This document shows positions 35,492 through 43,719 of a DNA stretch of 64,000 bases, one piece after another. A program made the position numbers and the translations under genes. The stretch comes from an uncultured Acidobacteriota bacterium (GTDB taxonomy: Bacteria > Acidobacteriota > Blastocatellia > Pyrinomonadales > Pyrinomonadaceae), in assembly GCA_937859595.1 (NCBI GenBank), contig CALMAH010000003.1:62001-126000 (forward strand), in the 5' to 3' direction. The notes below the pieces were generated by a model. That model had not been told where the DNA came from and did no database searches. It saw only the letters and a list, made by a program, of their open reading frames with translations. Within the stretch, counting starts at the first letter, position 1. Every line of letters begins with the position of its first letter.

Positions 35492-35749
35492 ATGAGAGCC
35501 CTCAAGCAGGTAGTGATCGAGGTTGAGGAAACGGTCGTGCTCCGCAGCGGCGAGATAACCGCGGCCGTTTTCTGTTCAACCTGCGGCGAAAAGGTTGCTA
35601 TGGCGACACCCTGGATAGCATGCGCCGTTAGCGGCATAACCGAACGTGAGATCTTTCGGCTGATAGAACTCGGTATCGTTCATTCGGTAGAACGTAACAG
35701 GCTGTTCGTCTGTCTGGATTCACTAAAAAAATGCACTGGAGAAATATAG
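35492..35749 (+). CDS. Small CxxC/helix-turn-helix-like protein
   Basis: The 85-residue product has VIEVEETVVLRSGE, a CSTCGEK zinc-type pair, and then ITEREIFRLIELGIVHSVER and LFVCLDSLKK. That last pattern resembles the excisionase/MerR-like HTH seen in small acidobacterial proteins with a CxxCG motif followed by a REIYRxIEAG helix. Assignment rests on remembered family pattern, not a search. The RBS is weak (AGAGGA far upstream). Its stop lies 2 bp before the start of the S74 fibre gene, so the two are very likely cotranscribed and it may regulate the island. Confidence 0.7.
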   Translation: MRALKQVVIEVEETVVLRSGEITAAVFCSTCGEKVAMATPWIACAVSGITEREIFRLIELGIVHSVERNRLFVCLDSLKKCTGEI

Positions 35750-35751
35750 CT

Positions 35752-38400
35752 ATGAAAAGAGGGATTTTAATATCGACAGCGGTTCTTATATTTTGTGTCA
35801 CCATAAATTCCCAAACAGGCAATTTTACCTACCAGGGAAAACTCACCGACGGGGCCGTAAACGCAAACGGTACTTACCAGATGCGTTTTTCGCTTTACGA
35901 TGCAGTTTCGGACGGCAGCCAGATCGGACCCGCTATTACGCTTGATCCGGTTTCGGTGACAGGCGGCATTTTTACTGTTGAACTTAATTTCACGGACCCT
36001 GAAGCCTTTGACGGTTCTCCCCGCTGGCTTGAGATCGCGGTTAAGAGACCTTCCGATCCCGAGTTTACGACGCTCAGCCCGCGTCAGCCGATCACAAGCG
36101 CTCCATATGCCATCAAGAGCCTGAACGCAGACACGGCTGAAACCGCAGTGAATTCGACCCAGCTCGGTGGCCTAGAAGCGAACCAGTTCGTTATCACAAA
36201 CGACCCTCGAATGTCCGACGCGCGGCCTCCGCTTGCTGGAAGCGCGGACTATATCCAGAATCGCACAACTCAGCAGGCTCTGTCCGATTTCAACGTTAGC
36301 GGTACCGGAACAGCGAACATTTTTAATGCCGGAACGCAATTCAATTTAGGCGGAAGCCGTATTTTAAGCGGAGCGGGGAACCAAAATCTTTTTACAGGTC
36401 AAAATGCGGGAATCGTCAATACAGGCTTTGGTAATGCTTTCTTTGGGTTTGGTGCCGGCCAGCCTAATACAAGCGGTTCCGTTAACTCATTTTTTGGATC
36501 GGGAGCCGGTGTAAGCAATTCCACGGGCAGCGAGAATTCCTTTTTTGGGTATGCTGCCGGAAGTAGCAATACAACAGGTTGCTGCAACTCCTTTTTCGGT
36601 AGAAGCACCGGATCACAGAATACGACCGGCCAGATCAACACCTTTTTAGGCGGCGGGGCGGGTTTCGCAAATACGATTGGAAGCAACAACACATTTGTGG
36701 GGGGCAGGGCAGGCGAATCGAATGTTGGCGGATCAAATAATACCACGCTCGGCTTTAATGCGAATGTCATTTCACCTAACCTTTCGTTTGCAACGGCGAT
36801 CGGAGCCGGTTCGGTTGTGTCTTCCAGCAACACAATAGCGCTCGGACGGCCGGACGGCTCGGACACGGTTCAGGTTCCCGGTAATCTTGATGTCACCGGC
36901 CTTATCACCGGGACATTCAGCGGCACAATTGAAACTGCCAACAATGCGCTAAACCTCGGCGGCGTTCCGGCAAATCAGTACGTGCAAACGACTGATTCTC
37001 GATTGTCAGATGCACGAACTCCGCTGCCAAACAGCCCGAGCTATATCCAAAATAGCACTTCACAGCAAGCGTCAAGCAATTTTAATGTCAGCGGCAGCGG
37101 AACCGCAGGCATCTTCAACGCACTTACACAATTCGACATCGGCGGCAATCGTATTTTGAGTAATGCGGGATCACTTAACCTATTTGCCGGTAGAAACGCA
37201 GGCAGTGCTAATACGGGATTCGGAAATGCCTTTTTCGGACACGACGCCGGAAATTTGAACCAAAACGGGGTCAGCAATACCTTCGTCGGGCACGTTGCCG
37301 GACTAAATAATGTTGCCGGCAGTTTCAACGCCTTTTTCGGCGCCGGCGCCGGCCTCAATAACACTGCATCCGAGAATTCATTTTTCGGGTACCGCGCGGG
37401 AGCGAACACTAGGACCTTCGGTGGCCAGAATTCCTTCTTTGGGAAATTTGCCGGTGAAAATAATACGGAAGGGTTCGGCAATTCTTTTTTCGGCATGAAC
37501 GCAGGACGCACTAACACGACCGGTAACTACAACACCGTTTACGGGTTCAATGCGAACGTGTCCGCCGGGGACCTGACCAATGCCAATGCAATCGGCTCAA
37601 GAGCGTTCGTTTCCCAAAGCAATTCTCTCGTTCTCGGTAGTATCAGCGACGTGAACGGCTGCAGCTCGGGTGCTCCGACGCTGTGTCAAACGGTAAGAGT
37701 CGGGATAGGAATTTCGGCTCCGTCATACCGCCTGCATATCATTGACAGGTTCAATGCAGGTCTCCGTGTTCAAACGGACGAAGTCGGAGGGACTGTCGCC
37801 TCGTTCGGCGGCAACGGCGCGTTCGAAATTGATGAGCCTGGGTTTGCCGGTGGAAGGTTCCGAGTCGCTGAAAACGGCGATGTTTCTATCGGACGTCCGT
37901 TCGCGGGCGGTAATTTGACCGTAAACGGAAATACACTCTTGAACACCCTCACCATCTCGAATGCCTTAACGCTAAACGTGCTGGCTGCAGCCGGTTCGAC
38001 CCAGCTATGTCGCAACGCTTTCCAACAGGTCGGGTCATGCTCTTCGAGCATGCGGTACAAGGAAAACATCAATCCGTTTGGATCCGGAATCGATTTACTC
38101 AACCGCCTTCGCCCGGTGACATTCAACTGGACGACCGACCACCGAGAAGATCTAGGACTTGTCGCGGAAGAAGTGGAGGATGTAGACCCTCGACTGGTCA
38201 CATACAACAGTGAAGGAGCGGTCGAGGGCGTGAAATATGACCGAATAGGCGTTGTACTGATCAATGTTGTAAAGGAACAGCAGGATCAAATAGACGCTCA
38301 GAAAAAGATGATCGAGGCACAACAGCGGCAGATCACTGCGCTGAAAGCTTTGCTGTGCGCGGTAAATGCCGAAGCAGACATCTGCAACCCGAAGGAGTGA
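35752..38400 (+). CDS. Large secreted fibre-like protein with NSFFG repeats and S74 intramolecular chaperone
   Basis: The 882-residue product is a paralogue of the 7492-10011 product. Domains in order: signal peptide (MKRGILISTAVLIFCVTINSQ), FTYQGKLTDG domain to about residue 125, a linker (LGGLEANQFVITNDPRMSD), a first block of 17-aa N[ST]FFGxxAGxxNTTGxx repeats, a duplicated linker and second block, a beta region, and an S74 domain (SSMRYKENINPFGSG, NRLRPVTFNW, LGLVAEEVEDVDP, GVKYDRIGVVLINVV) ending in a coiled coil (QQDQIDAQKKMIEAQQRQI). This S74 copy keeps the canonical S..RxKxNI start better than the other one. Start is the ATG 2 bp after the HTH gene. Confidence 0.9.
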   Translation: MKRGILISTAVLIFCVTINSQTGNFTYQGKLTDGAVNANGTYQMRFSLYDAVSDGSQIGPAITLDPVSVTGGIFTVELNFTDPEAFDGSPRWLEIAVKRPSDPEFTTLSPRQPITSAPYAIKSLNADTAETAVNSTQLGGLEANQFVITNDPRMSDARPPLAGSADYIQNRTTQQALSDFNVSGTGTANIFNAGTQFNLGGSRILSGAGNQNLFTGQNAGIVNTGFGNAFFGFGAGQPNTSGSVNSFFGSGAGVSNSTGSENSFFGYAAGSSNTTGCCNSFFGRSTGSQNTTGQINTFLGGGAGFANTIGSNNTFVGGRAGESNVGGSNNTTLGFNANVISPNLSFATAIGAGSVVSSSNTIALGRPDGSDTVQVPGNLDVTGLITGTFSGTIETANNALNLGGVPANQYVQTTDSRLSDARTPLPNSPSYIQNSTSQQASSNFNVSGSGTAGIFNALTQFDIGGNRILSNAGSLNLFAGRNAGSANTGFGNAFFGHDAGNLNQNGVSNTFVGHVAGLNNVAGSFNAFFGAGAGLNNTASENSFFGYRAGANTRTFGGQNSFFGKFAGENNTEGFGNSFFGMNAGRTNTTGNYNTVYGFNANVSAGDLTNANAIGSRAFVSQSNSLVLGSISDVNGCSSGAPTLCQTVRVGIGISAPSYRLHIIDRFNAGLRVQTDEVGGTVASFGGNGAFEIDEPGFAGGRFRVAENGDVSIGRPFAGGNLTVNGNTLLNTLTISNALTLNVLAAAGSTQLCRNAFQQVGSCSSSMRYKENINPFGSGIDLLNRLRPVTFNWTTDHREDLGLVAEEVEDVDPRLVTYNSEGAVEGVKYDRIGVVLINVVKEQQDQIDAQKKMIEAQQRQITALKALLCAVNAEADICNPKE

Positions 38401-38403
38401 ATT

Positions 38404-40350
38404 ATGAAAGGCATATTTTTTTCGTTGATCTTTATCGTGAGCGTCTGTATCTGCTCATTTGCTCAAACGACCGCATTTACCTATCAGGGAAAGCTGAACG
38501 ATATGAGCGTAGCTGCTAACGGGCAATACGATCTTATGTTTCGGCTCTTTAATGTTGCGTCGGATGGTGAACCGATCGATGCACCCGCCGCCTGCAACGG
38601 CGTGGCGTCGGGCAGCGCGGAGGCCGTCTGTGAGGACGTCGTGGTGACCGGCGGAATCTTCACGGTCAGTCTTAGTTTCGGCGAAGCTGCATTTACCGCA
38701 GGGGTACAACGGTTTTTGGAGATCCACGTCCGTCCGGGTGCGAGCACTGGTGAATACGCACGGCTAGCACCGCGGCAGGAGATCACAAGTTCACCGTTTT
38801 CGATGAAAAGTCTGAGAGCCGGTTCCGCCGATTCGCTTTCTTCCAACTGCGTGTTATGTGTCACCGACGCAAAAATTGATTCAGTTGGGGCGAGCAAAAT
38901 AAGCGGCATTGTACCGATCGCCAATGGCGGCACAGGCAGTTCGACAAAAAACTTTGTTGACATATTCTCGAATCAAAGCGTTTTCGGAAATAAGACATTC
39001 AATAACACAATAACCTTCAACAGCGGAGTTAACCTTAATCAAACGTTGACGATCAACGGATCGCTGGATGTGCCAAACGGCAGTGTTACGGCTGATCAAT
39101 TCCACGGCAACGGCGATGGGCTATTCAATGTTCCCGGTACTTTCAAGTGGCAAGCCGTTACCGGTTTGTCGCAACAAGCACAGCCAAACAACGGCTATCT
39201 GCCCACGAATGACGCGCAGGTTACGATCACGCTTCCAAAAAACTTAGGGATCGGCGAGATAGTTCGAGTTTCCGGTGCGGGCAGCGGCGGCTGGAAAATT
39301 GCCCAAAACGATGGCCAATCCATTGTTCTCGGCAGCGGAATTAAAGTGACACTGCCGCTTCCCGTCTGGACTCCGCGGGCAATTGCCAGAAACTGGCAAT
39401 CGGTGGCTTCGTCGGCCGACGGAACAAAACTGGTTGCGGTCCCGAGGAATGGGCAGATCTATACCTCGAGCGATTCCGGTGTGAACTGGGCAGCTAGAGA
39501 CGTCAATCGAAACTGGCGATCAGTTGCCTCGTCAGCCGATGGCACTAAACTTGTCGCTGTTGTTGAAAGCGGCCAAATATATACTTCGACGGATTCAGGC
39601 GAGACCTGGATTCCTCGCGATACCAACAGGTTTTGGACGTCTGTGGCATCGTCTGCCGATGGGACCAAGTTGGCTGCCACTGGCGATGGGCTTGTATATA
39701 CGTCTAATAATTCGGGAGTCAGTTGGATGCCGCATAGCATTCAGAATTCCCTGAACATCGGACTCATTGCTTCTTCATCCGATGGCACAAAATTGGTAGC
39801 TGCCGATAACGGCTACAGCACTGGGAAGATCTACACTTCGGAAAATTCGGGGGTCGGCTGGCAGCAGCGAGCCCACGGGGGATTTTGGCAATCCCTCGCC
39901 ACTTCTGCTGACGGAACGAAGTTATTCGCCGGAATAGACCCGGGGCCGATTTTCGTGTCACATGATTCGGGCGTAACCTGGAACGCAAGTGGATACTTAA
40001 GAAACTGGTACTCCATCGCCTCATCGGCAGATGGAACCAGAGTGCTTGCCGCAGACTATGGTTTCGGGCTCTACTTTTCAATGGATTCCGGCCTAACGTG
40101 GATCGCCGTTTCGCAGGACCCCAGAAGCTGGTTGTCCGTAGCCATATCCGCCGACGGATATAAACTGGTTGCGGCGGCTCAAAGCGGATTTATCTACACC
40201 GCTCAAATACCGGCGCATTATGGAAGAGCCACATCGGTCGGTACCGCCGGCTATCTCGTCGGCGGACAATTCACATCTGTCGAACTGCAGTATATGGGAA
40301 ACGGGAAATTTATGGCGATCAGCGCAGTCGGACCATTGACGGGTAACTGA
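38404..40350 (+). CDS. Secreted FTYQG-domain protein with seven BNR-like repeats
   Basis: The 648-residue product has a signal peptide (ending CSFAQ), the same N-terminal domain as both fibres (AFTYQGKLNDMSVAANGQYD, LAPRQEITSSPFSMKSLRA), a phage-tail-like strand region (ISGIVPIANGGTGSSTKN) and seven repeats of about 40 residues, consensus RxWxSVASSADGTKLVA followed by GxIYTSxDSGxxW (residues about 325-595). These Asp-box/BNR-type blades usually form a beta-propeller that binds glycans or other ligands. It lacks an S74 end. It starts 4 bp after the fibre gene, so the two should be cotranscribed and may assemble through the shared N-terminal domain. Confidence 0.88.
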   Translation: MKGIFFSLIFIVSVCICSFAQTTAFTYQGKLNDMSVAANGQYDLMFRLFNVASDGEPIDAPAACNGVASGSAEAVCEDVVVTGGIFTVSLSFGEAAFTAGVQRFLEIHVRPGASTGEYARLAPRQEITSSPFSMKSLRAGSADSLSSNCVLCVTDAKIDSVGASKISGIVPIANGGTGSSTKNFVDIFSNQSVFGNKTFNNTITFNSGVNLNQTLTINGSLDVPNGSVTADQFHGNGDGLFNVPGTFKWQAVTGLSQQAQPNNGYLPTNDAQVTITLPKNLGIGEIVRVSGAGSGGWKIAQNDGQSIVLGSGIKVTLPLPVWTPRAIARNWQSVASSADGTKLVAVPRNGQIYTSSDSGVNWAARDVNRNWRSVASSADGTKLVAVVESGQIYTSTDSGETWIPRDTNRFWTSVASSADGTKLAATGDGLVYTSNNSGVSWMPHSIQNSLNIGLIASSSDGTKLVAADNGYSTGKIYTSENSGVGWQQRAHGGFWQSLATSADGTKLFAGIDPGPIFVSHDSGVTWNASGYLRNWYSIASSADGTRVLAADYGFGLYFSMDSGLTWIAVSQDPRSWLSVAISADGYKLVAAAQSGFIYTAQIPAHYGRATSVGTAGYLVGGQFTSVELQYMGNGKFMAISAVGPLTGN

Positions 40351-40417
40351 TTGGTCGTATCTGTTAAGCTCGGAGCGCTCATCGATCGACATCGCTAATA
40401 TGCAGGGAGGATCGAAA

Positions 40418-40990
40418 ATGAACACGTTCGAACTATTTGCCGCAACTTCAATCGCTTCGTCAGGCGGCCCCTCGAAACTGGTGGTCGTTTGGACCCTATT
40501 GTTGATAGCCGTGTTGTCGATCTCGTTGATGGCACAGTCGGGCGGGCAGTATTCCGTTTCGCAATCGGTAATTGCGGGCGGCGGGGCGTCGTCGGATGAT
40601 GGGCCGGGCGGGCAGTTCACGTTGACTGGAACGATCGGCCAGTCGATCGCAGGAGCTAGGTCTTTCGGCTCCATTTATCGAATCCAGTCTGGCTTTTGGA
40701 ATTACGATCTTGCGCCTACGTCGGCAAGTGTTTCGATCGTAGGCAGGGTCGTATCAGAAACGGGCGAGCCGGTCGATAGAGGGGCTGTGCGAATGACAAA
40801 CTCCCGCGGAGCGACCCTAACGGCGCTTACCAATCCCTTCGGCTATTTTATTTTCGAGGGCATACCGGTGGGCGAGTCTTACGTTATCGAATATTCCGCT
40901 CGCGGTTTCCTGAGCGGTTCGCAGATAATTGTGCCGATGGACGATATTTCCGACCTGAAAATTGTAATTTTCCGCCCGGCCCAATTCTAG
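40418..40990 (+). CDS. Secreted protein with C-terminal carboxypeptidase-regulatory-like domain
   Basis: The 190-residue product has an N-terminal hydrophobic segment (KLVVVWTLLLIAVLSISLMAQ) that acts as signal peptide or anchor, then SGGQYSVSQSVIAGGGASS, TLTGTIGQSIAGARSFG and YRIQSGFWNYDLAPTSASVS, and a CPR domain (GRVVSETGEPVDRGAVRM, NPFGYFIFEGIPVGESYVI). It is the paralogue of 6932-7450 and, like it, neighbours an S74 fibre gene. The start is the ATG preceded by GGGAGG at 9 nt. Function unknown. Confidence 0.85.
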   Translation: MNTFELFAATSIASSGGPSKLVVVWTLLLIAVLSISLMAQSGGQYSVSQSVIAGGGASSDDGPGGQFTLTGTIGQSIAGARSFGSIYRIQSGFWNYDLAPTSASVSIVGRVVSETGEPVDRGAVRMTNSRGATLTALTNPFGYFIFEGIPVGESYVIEYSARGFLSGSQIIVPMDDISDLKIVIFRPAQF

Positions 40991-41076
40991 GTTTCCGGCA
41001 CGGCCTGATACGAAACGCATTCTTTTCACGCGTATTGATGTGATCGGGATGTTTTTTGGTCGAATGGAGGCCAGAA

Positions 41077-41562
41077 ATGTCGGATGAATTATTCGGAAGA
41101 TCGTTGTCAAGGGTAAAGGTTTGGGCGGGGGCGATCGTCGCACAAAAACATATTGATTTGGCACTAAACTCAGCTGCATTCTTACAGAGCTCAAATTCGA
41201 ACGCCTATCAAAAGCTGGTGGATGCAAGCGGGCATTTAAGCGATGTGATCAAATATCTTGAAAAAGGCGAGAAGATCTATAAAGATTCCAAGGCCGTGAA
41301 TCAGATATTTCAGACGATCCAGGTGCTAAAGGGCGACGACATAATGATCAACGATCCGGCATCGGCAGCGTTCGACAGCTTGTTTCAAGGTTTTGGGACA
41401 CTCGCAAAACACTTCCCGCCGCTTTTTGATTCGACCATCGGAGAACTATTGGTACAATGCGGCGACCTCAAATTTTTCAGTAATATGAACCGTGTAATGA
41501 TCGGGCCGGGTTCTAACCTTGGCAGGGCGATGTGGCTCCGGGACAATATAGCCCGAGACTGA
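41077..41562 (+). CDS. Orphan 161-aa helical protein, no signal peptide
   Basis: A GGAGG site 8 nt before the ATG supports the start. The product is mostly helical (LSRVKVWAGAIVAQKHIDLA, YQKLVDASGHLSDVIKYLEK) with a hydrophobic late region (FGTLAKHFPPLFDSTIGELL). It lacks export signals. It lies after the CPR gene of the second island. By position it resembles the other non-secreted orphans between secreted genes (2602, 10119, 11942), but sequences do not match. No family was recognised. Confidence 0.72.
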   Translation: MSDELFGRSLSRVKVWAGAIVAQKHIDLALNSAAFLQSSNSNAYQKLVDASGHLSDVIKYLEKGEKIYKDSKAVNQIFQTIQVLKGDDIMINDPASAAFDSLFQGFGTLAKHFPPLFDSTIGELLVQCGDLKFFSNMNRVMIGPGSNLGRAMWLRDNIARD

Positions 41563-41730
41563 TCATCGGCAGCGTGAACTTTCAAATTTAGTTAGTTCTG
41601 ATCGGGTGAATCCAAAAGGTTTCGACCTTTCTATTTCCTTGCATCGGCAAACATTTTGTTCTAATATTTATTTTAATGTAAGGATTCGTTTTTCAACGTA
41701 TCCAATCACCAAAGGAGATAGATCAATCAG

Positions 41731-42087
41731 ATGGCAGCCGTTGCAACACCAAATGTCGAATTAAATGTTACGGATTCCGCGATTACGGAAATAAAGAAGT
41801 TTCTTGCGTCGGAGGATGACCTGCCGCAGTCTGCCGGATTGCGTGTACGTGTCGTGCCCGGCGGATGCTCGGGTTTTCAGTATAGCCTCAATATTGAGGA
41901 AGATTCCCGGCAGGGCGATTTTATCCTAGACAAGAGCGATATCAGGCTCTTCGTTGATATGTTCTCGGCGCAGTATCTGAATGGCGTTGTTATCGACTAT
42001 ACGTCGAACATGATGGGGTCGGGCTTTACATTCGAGAACCCGAATGCTACCGGAGGCTGTGGATGCGGAACATCCTTCTCGGCCTGA
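41731..42087 (+). CDS. erpA: Iron-sulfur cluster insertion protein (ErpA/IscA/SufA type)
   Basis: The 118-residue product has the A-type carrier motif: VVPGGCSGFQYSLNIEED with the first ligand cysteine and NATGGCGCGTSF with the last two. It delivers Fe-S clusters to apoproteins. The ErpA/SufA/IscA subtypes are hard to separate by eye, so the symbol is provisional. It is a single gene here with an AAGGAGA RBS and a strong terminator at 42118-42155. It breaks the secreted-protein island. Confidence 0.92.
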   Translation: MAAVATPNVELNVTDSAITEIKKFLASEDDLPQSAGLRVRVVPGGCSGFQYSLNIEEDSRQGDFILDKSDIRLFVDMFSAQYLNGVVIDYTSNMMGSGFTFENPNATGGCGCGTSFSA

Positions 42088-42117
42088 ATACTGGAATTTC
42101 CAAGTTCCAAAAGTACC

Positions 42118-42155
42118 TCGGTCTCGAAAATTTTTCAAGACCGAACTTATTTTTG
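42118..42155 (+). terminator. Intrinsic terminator after erpA
   Basis: TCGGTCTCGAAAA (42118-42130) pairs with TTTTCAAGACCGA (42132-42144) with one mismatch, followed by ACTTATTTTT. It lies 30 bp after erpA. The rest of the gap up to 42502 shows nothing recognisable. Confidence 0.8.
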
Positions 42156-42502
42156 GGGAACTGACGGACCTTTGTGAATTTCTGCATAGCATAACGGACA
42201 AACTGAAGGAACGCACGACCCGGTCGAGATGAATAGTCGATCCGCTCGTTCACTATTGGTTTGCAATCTCTCTCTGCGACGTGCTAATCTTTCCCTTGGG
42301 CACGCGATCACCGAGCTTACCTAACAACATACAGCATCGGAAAACAATGACCACTTGATCGCGGCCAATAGAAAATAAGATTTCGAACGTTAATTAACTT
42401 TCTGCAATTGGAAAGATCTAGCAGTTCCATTTGGTTGCGAACCTTGCTTTATTTGGCTTTTCCTGCCCTTTCTTCGTTCGTAAATTGCCAGGAGAATTTA
42501 TT

Positions 42503-43207
42503 TTGTTATCCTTTCGACGGACTTTTCCGGGAATAGTAATTGCCACCTCCGTTCTTATACTTTCGGGTCTCGACGTAGTCGCCCAAGAGCGTCCAAGAGT
42601 TGTCAGATCGGTCTCAAGTCGGCCGGTCACTCCACCACCAGTCGCACCACCTGCGGAAAATCGATCTGAAAATGAAAGTCAAGCTTCTCAAGGACGACCA
42701 GCCTCGAGGCCGCCGATGACTACCCAGATAGTGGTGCAGGAATCTCCTCAGCTCGTTAAACGGACGGGCGATTCCAGTCCGCTGAACGCGATGAACAAGG
42801 TCGCCGCCAGGCGATCGCTTTTTCCAACCTCCGTTTCAAACGACCTTTTTTCCGGAATTCAGTCTCGGTTGGGAATTCCGTATCGGTATGGTTCACAAGG
42901 CCCGAATACCTACGATTGTTCTGGATTCATTTGGAGTGTTTTCCGCGACGCGGGCCTCGAGTTTGAGCGAACAAGCGCCAGAACTATGTGGGCAAATTCC
43001 ACGCCGGTTGAAGGCGACGAAAGGTTCGTATTTGGAACCCTTGTCTTCATGAACAAGCTTGGGCACATCGGAATTGTCGTCGACGAGAACGGGTTCTACC
43101 ACGCATCGAGGAGCAAAGGAATAACCTATTCGCCCTTCAAGGGGTATTGGGAAAACCGTATTGACGGATTTCGGCGCCTTAATCTACCGATCAACCCTGC
43201 CAACTGA
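42503..43207 (+). CDS. Secreted NlpC/P60 family cell-wall hydrolase
   Basis: The 234-residue product (from a TTG at 42503, preceded by GGAGA at 7 nt) has a signal peptide, a Pro/Ser-rich linker (about residues 35-95) and a C-terminal NlpC/P60 cysteine peptidase domain. Catalytic Cys lies in NTYDCSGFIWSVFRDAG, His in NKLGHIGIVVDENG, and a third polar residue in FYHASRSKG. Such enzymes cut peptidoglycan stem peptides between D-Glu and the diamino acid. The open frame extends to 42431, but that start would place a charged stretch before the signal core. It converges on the small Sm-like gene. Confidence 0.9.
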   Translation: MLSFRRTFPGIVIATSVLILSGLDVVAQERPRVVRSVSSRPVTPPPVAPPAENRSENESQASQGRPASRPPMTTQIVVQESPQLVKRTGDSSPLNAMNKVAARRSLFPTSVSNDLFSGIQSRLGIPYRYGSQGPNTYDCSGFIWSVFRDAGLEFERTSARTMWANSTPVEGDERFVFGTLVFMNKLGHIGIVVDENGFYHASRSKGITYSPFKGYWENRIDGFRRLNLPINPAN

Positions 43208-43252
43208 TCCGGTCTGTAAGTTCGTTTTCGCCGGCCAGGCTTTCCGGTATTA

Positions 43253-43462
43253 CTACCCAACGAAACCGGGCCTGATGTGTTCGTGGTTCACCTCATTTAC
43301 CGCGACTACAGCCTCCACGGCGATGTGAACGGTCTTTCCATCTTTGTCCCTAAGCGATATTACGCCCGGAGTCAGGCCCACCGCCTCTCCTCTAAACCCG
43401 GTCGAATTGCCGCATGTGATCTCGACCTCTTTTCCGACCATCGTTTCAAGTAACTTTTCCAT
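43253..43462 (-). CDS. Small Sm-like protein (MM0924/DUF6897 type)
   Basis: The 69-residue product reads MEKLLETMVGKEVEITCGNS, then GFRGEAVGLTPGVISLRDKDG and VHIAVEAVVAVNEV. This pattern of five strands with GKEVEITCG and RGEAVGL is like small LSm/Hfq-type barrels found in archaea and soil bacteria. A TTG 21 bp upstream could add 7 residues. Function and partners (RNA or protein) are unknown. It converges on the NlpC/P60 gene. Confidence 0.65.
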   Translation of the reverse strand: MEKLLETMVGKEVEITCGNSTGFRGEAVGLTPGVISLRDKDGKTVHIAVEAVVAVNEVNHEHIRPGFVG

Positions 43463-43591
43463 TTTCCTCGTCTGGCTCTCCAATCAATCGCTATTTGTTC
43501 AATTAGTGTCTGAAGTTCCGTCTCAGGAAGTTCAGTCTGACTCAAATTCGGTCAAAGTGAACGGATCCGAAAGCGGACACTAAAGAATTTA

Positions 43592-43621
43592 TTGACTCTC
43601 TGTTTTACAAAACCCTACACT
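43592..43621 (+). promoter_or_regulatory. Candidate sigma70-type promoter for the subtilase gene
   Basis: TTGACT (43592-43597) and TACACT (43616-43621) are 18 bp apart, about 100 bp before the subtilase ATG. TAGTGTC near 43506 and GACACTA near 43577 form an inverted repeat just upstream. Match to consensus is partial. Confidence 0.4.
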
Positions 43622-43719
43622 GTTTATGGACGTTGAACGAGCTGTTCGACGACTCCATTAAAACCCATCGCAAACCAGTTCCCTTCCTAATTCCGTTCAG
43701 CCAGGAGCACCCACCAGAA

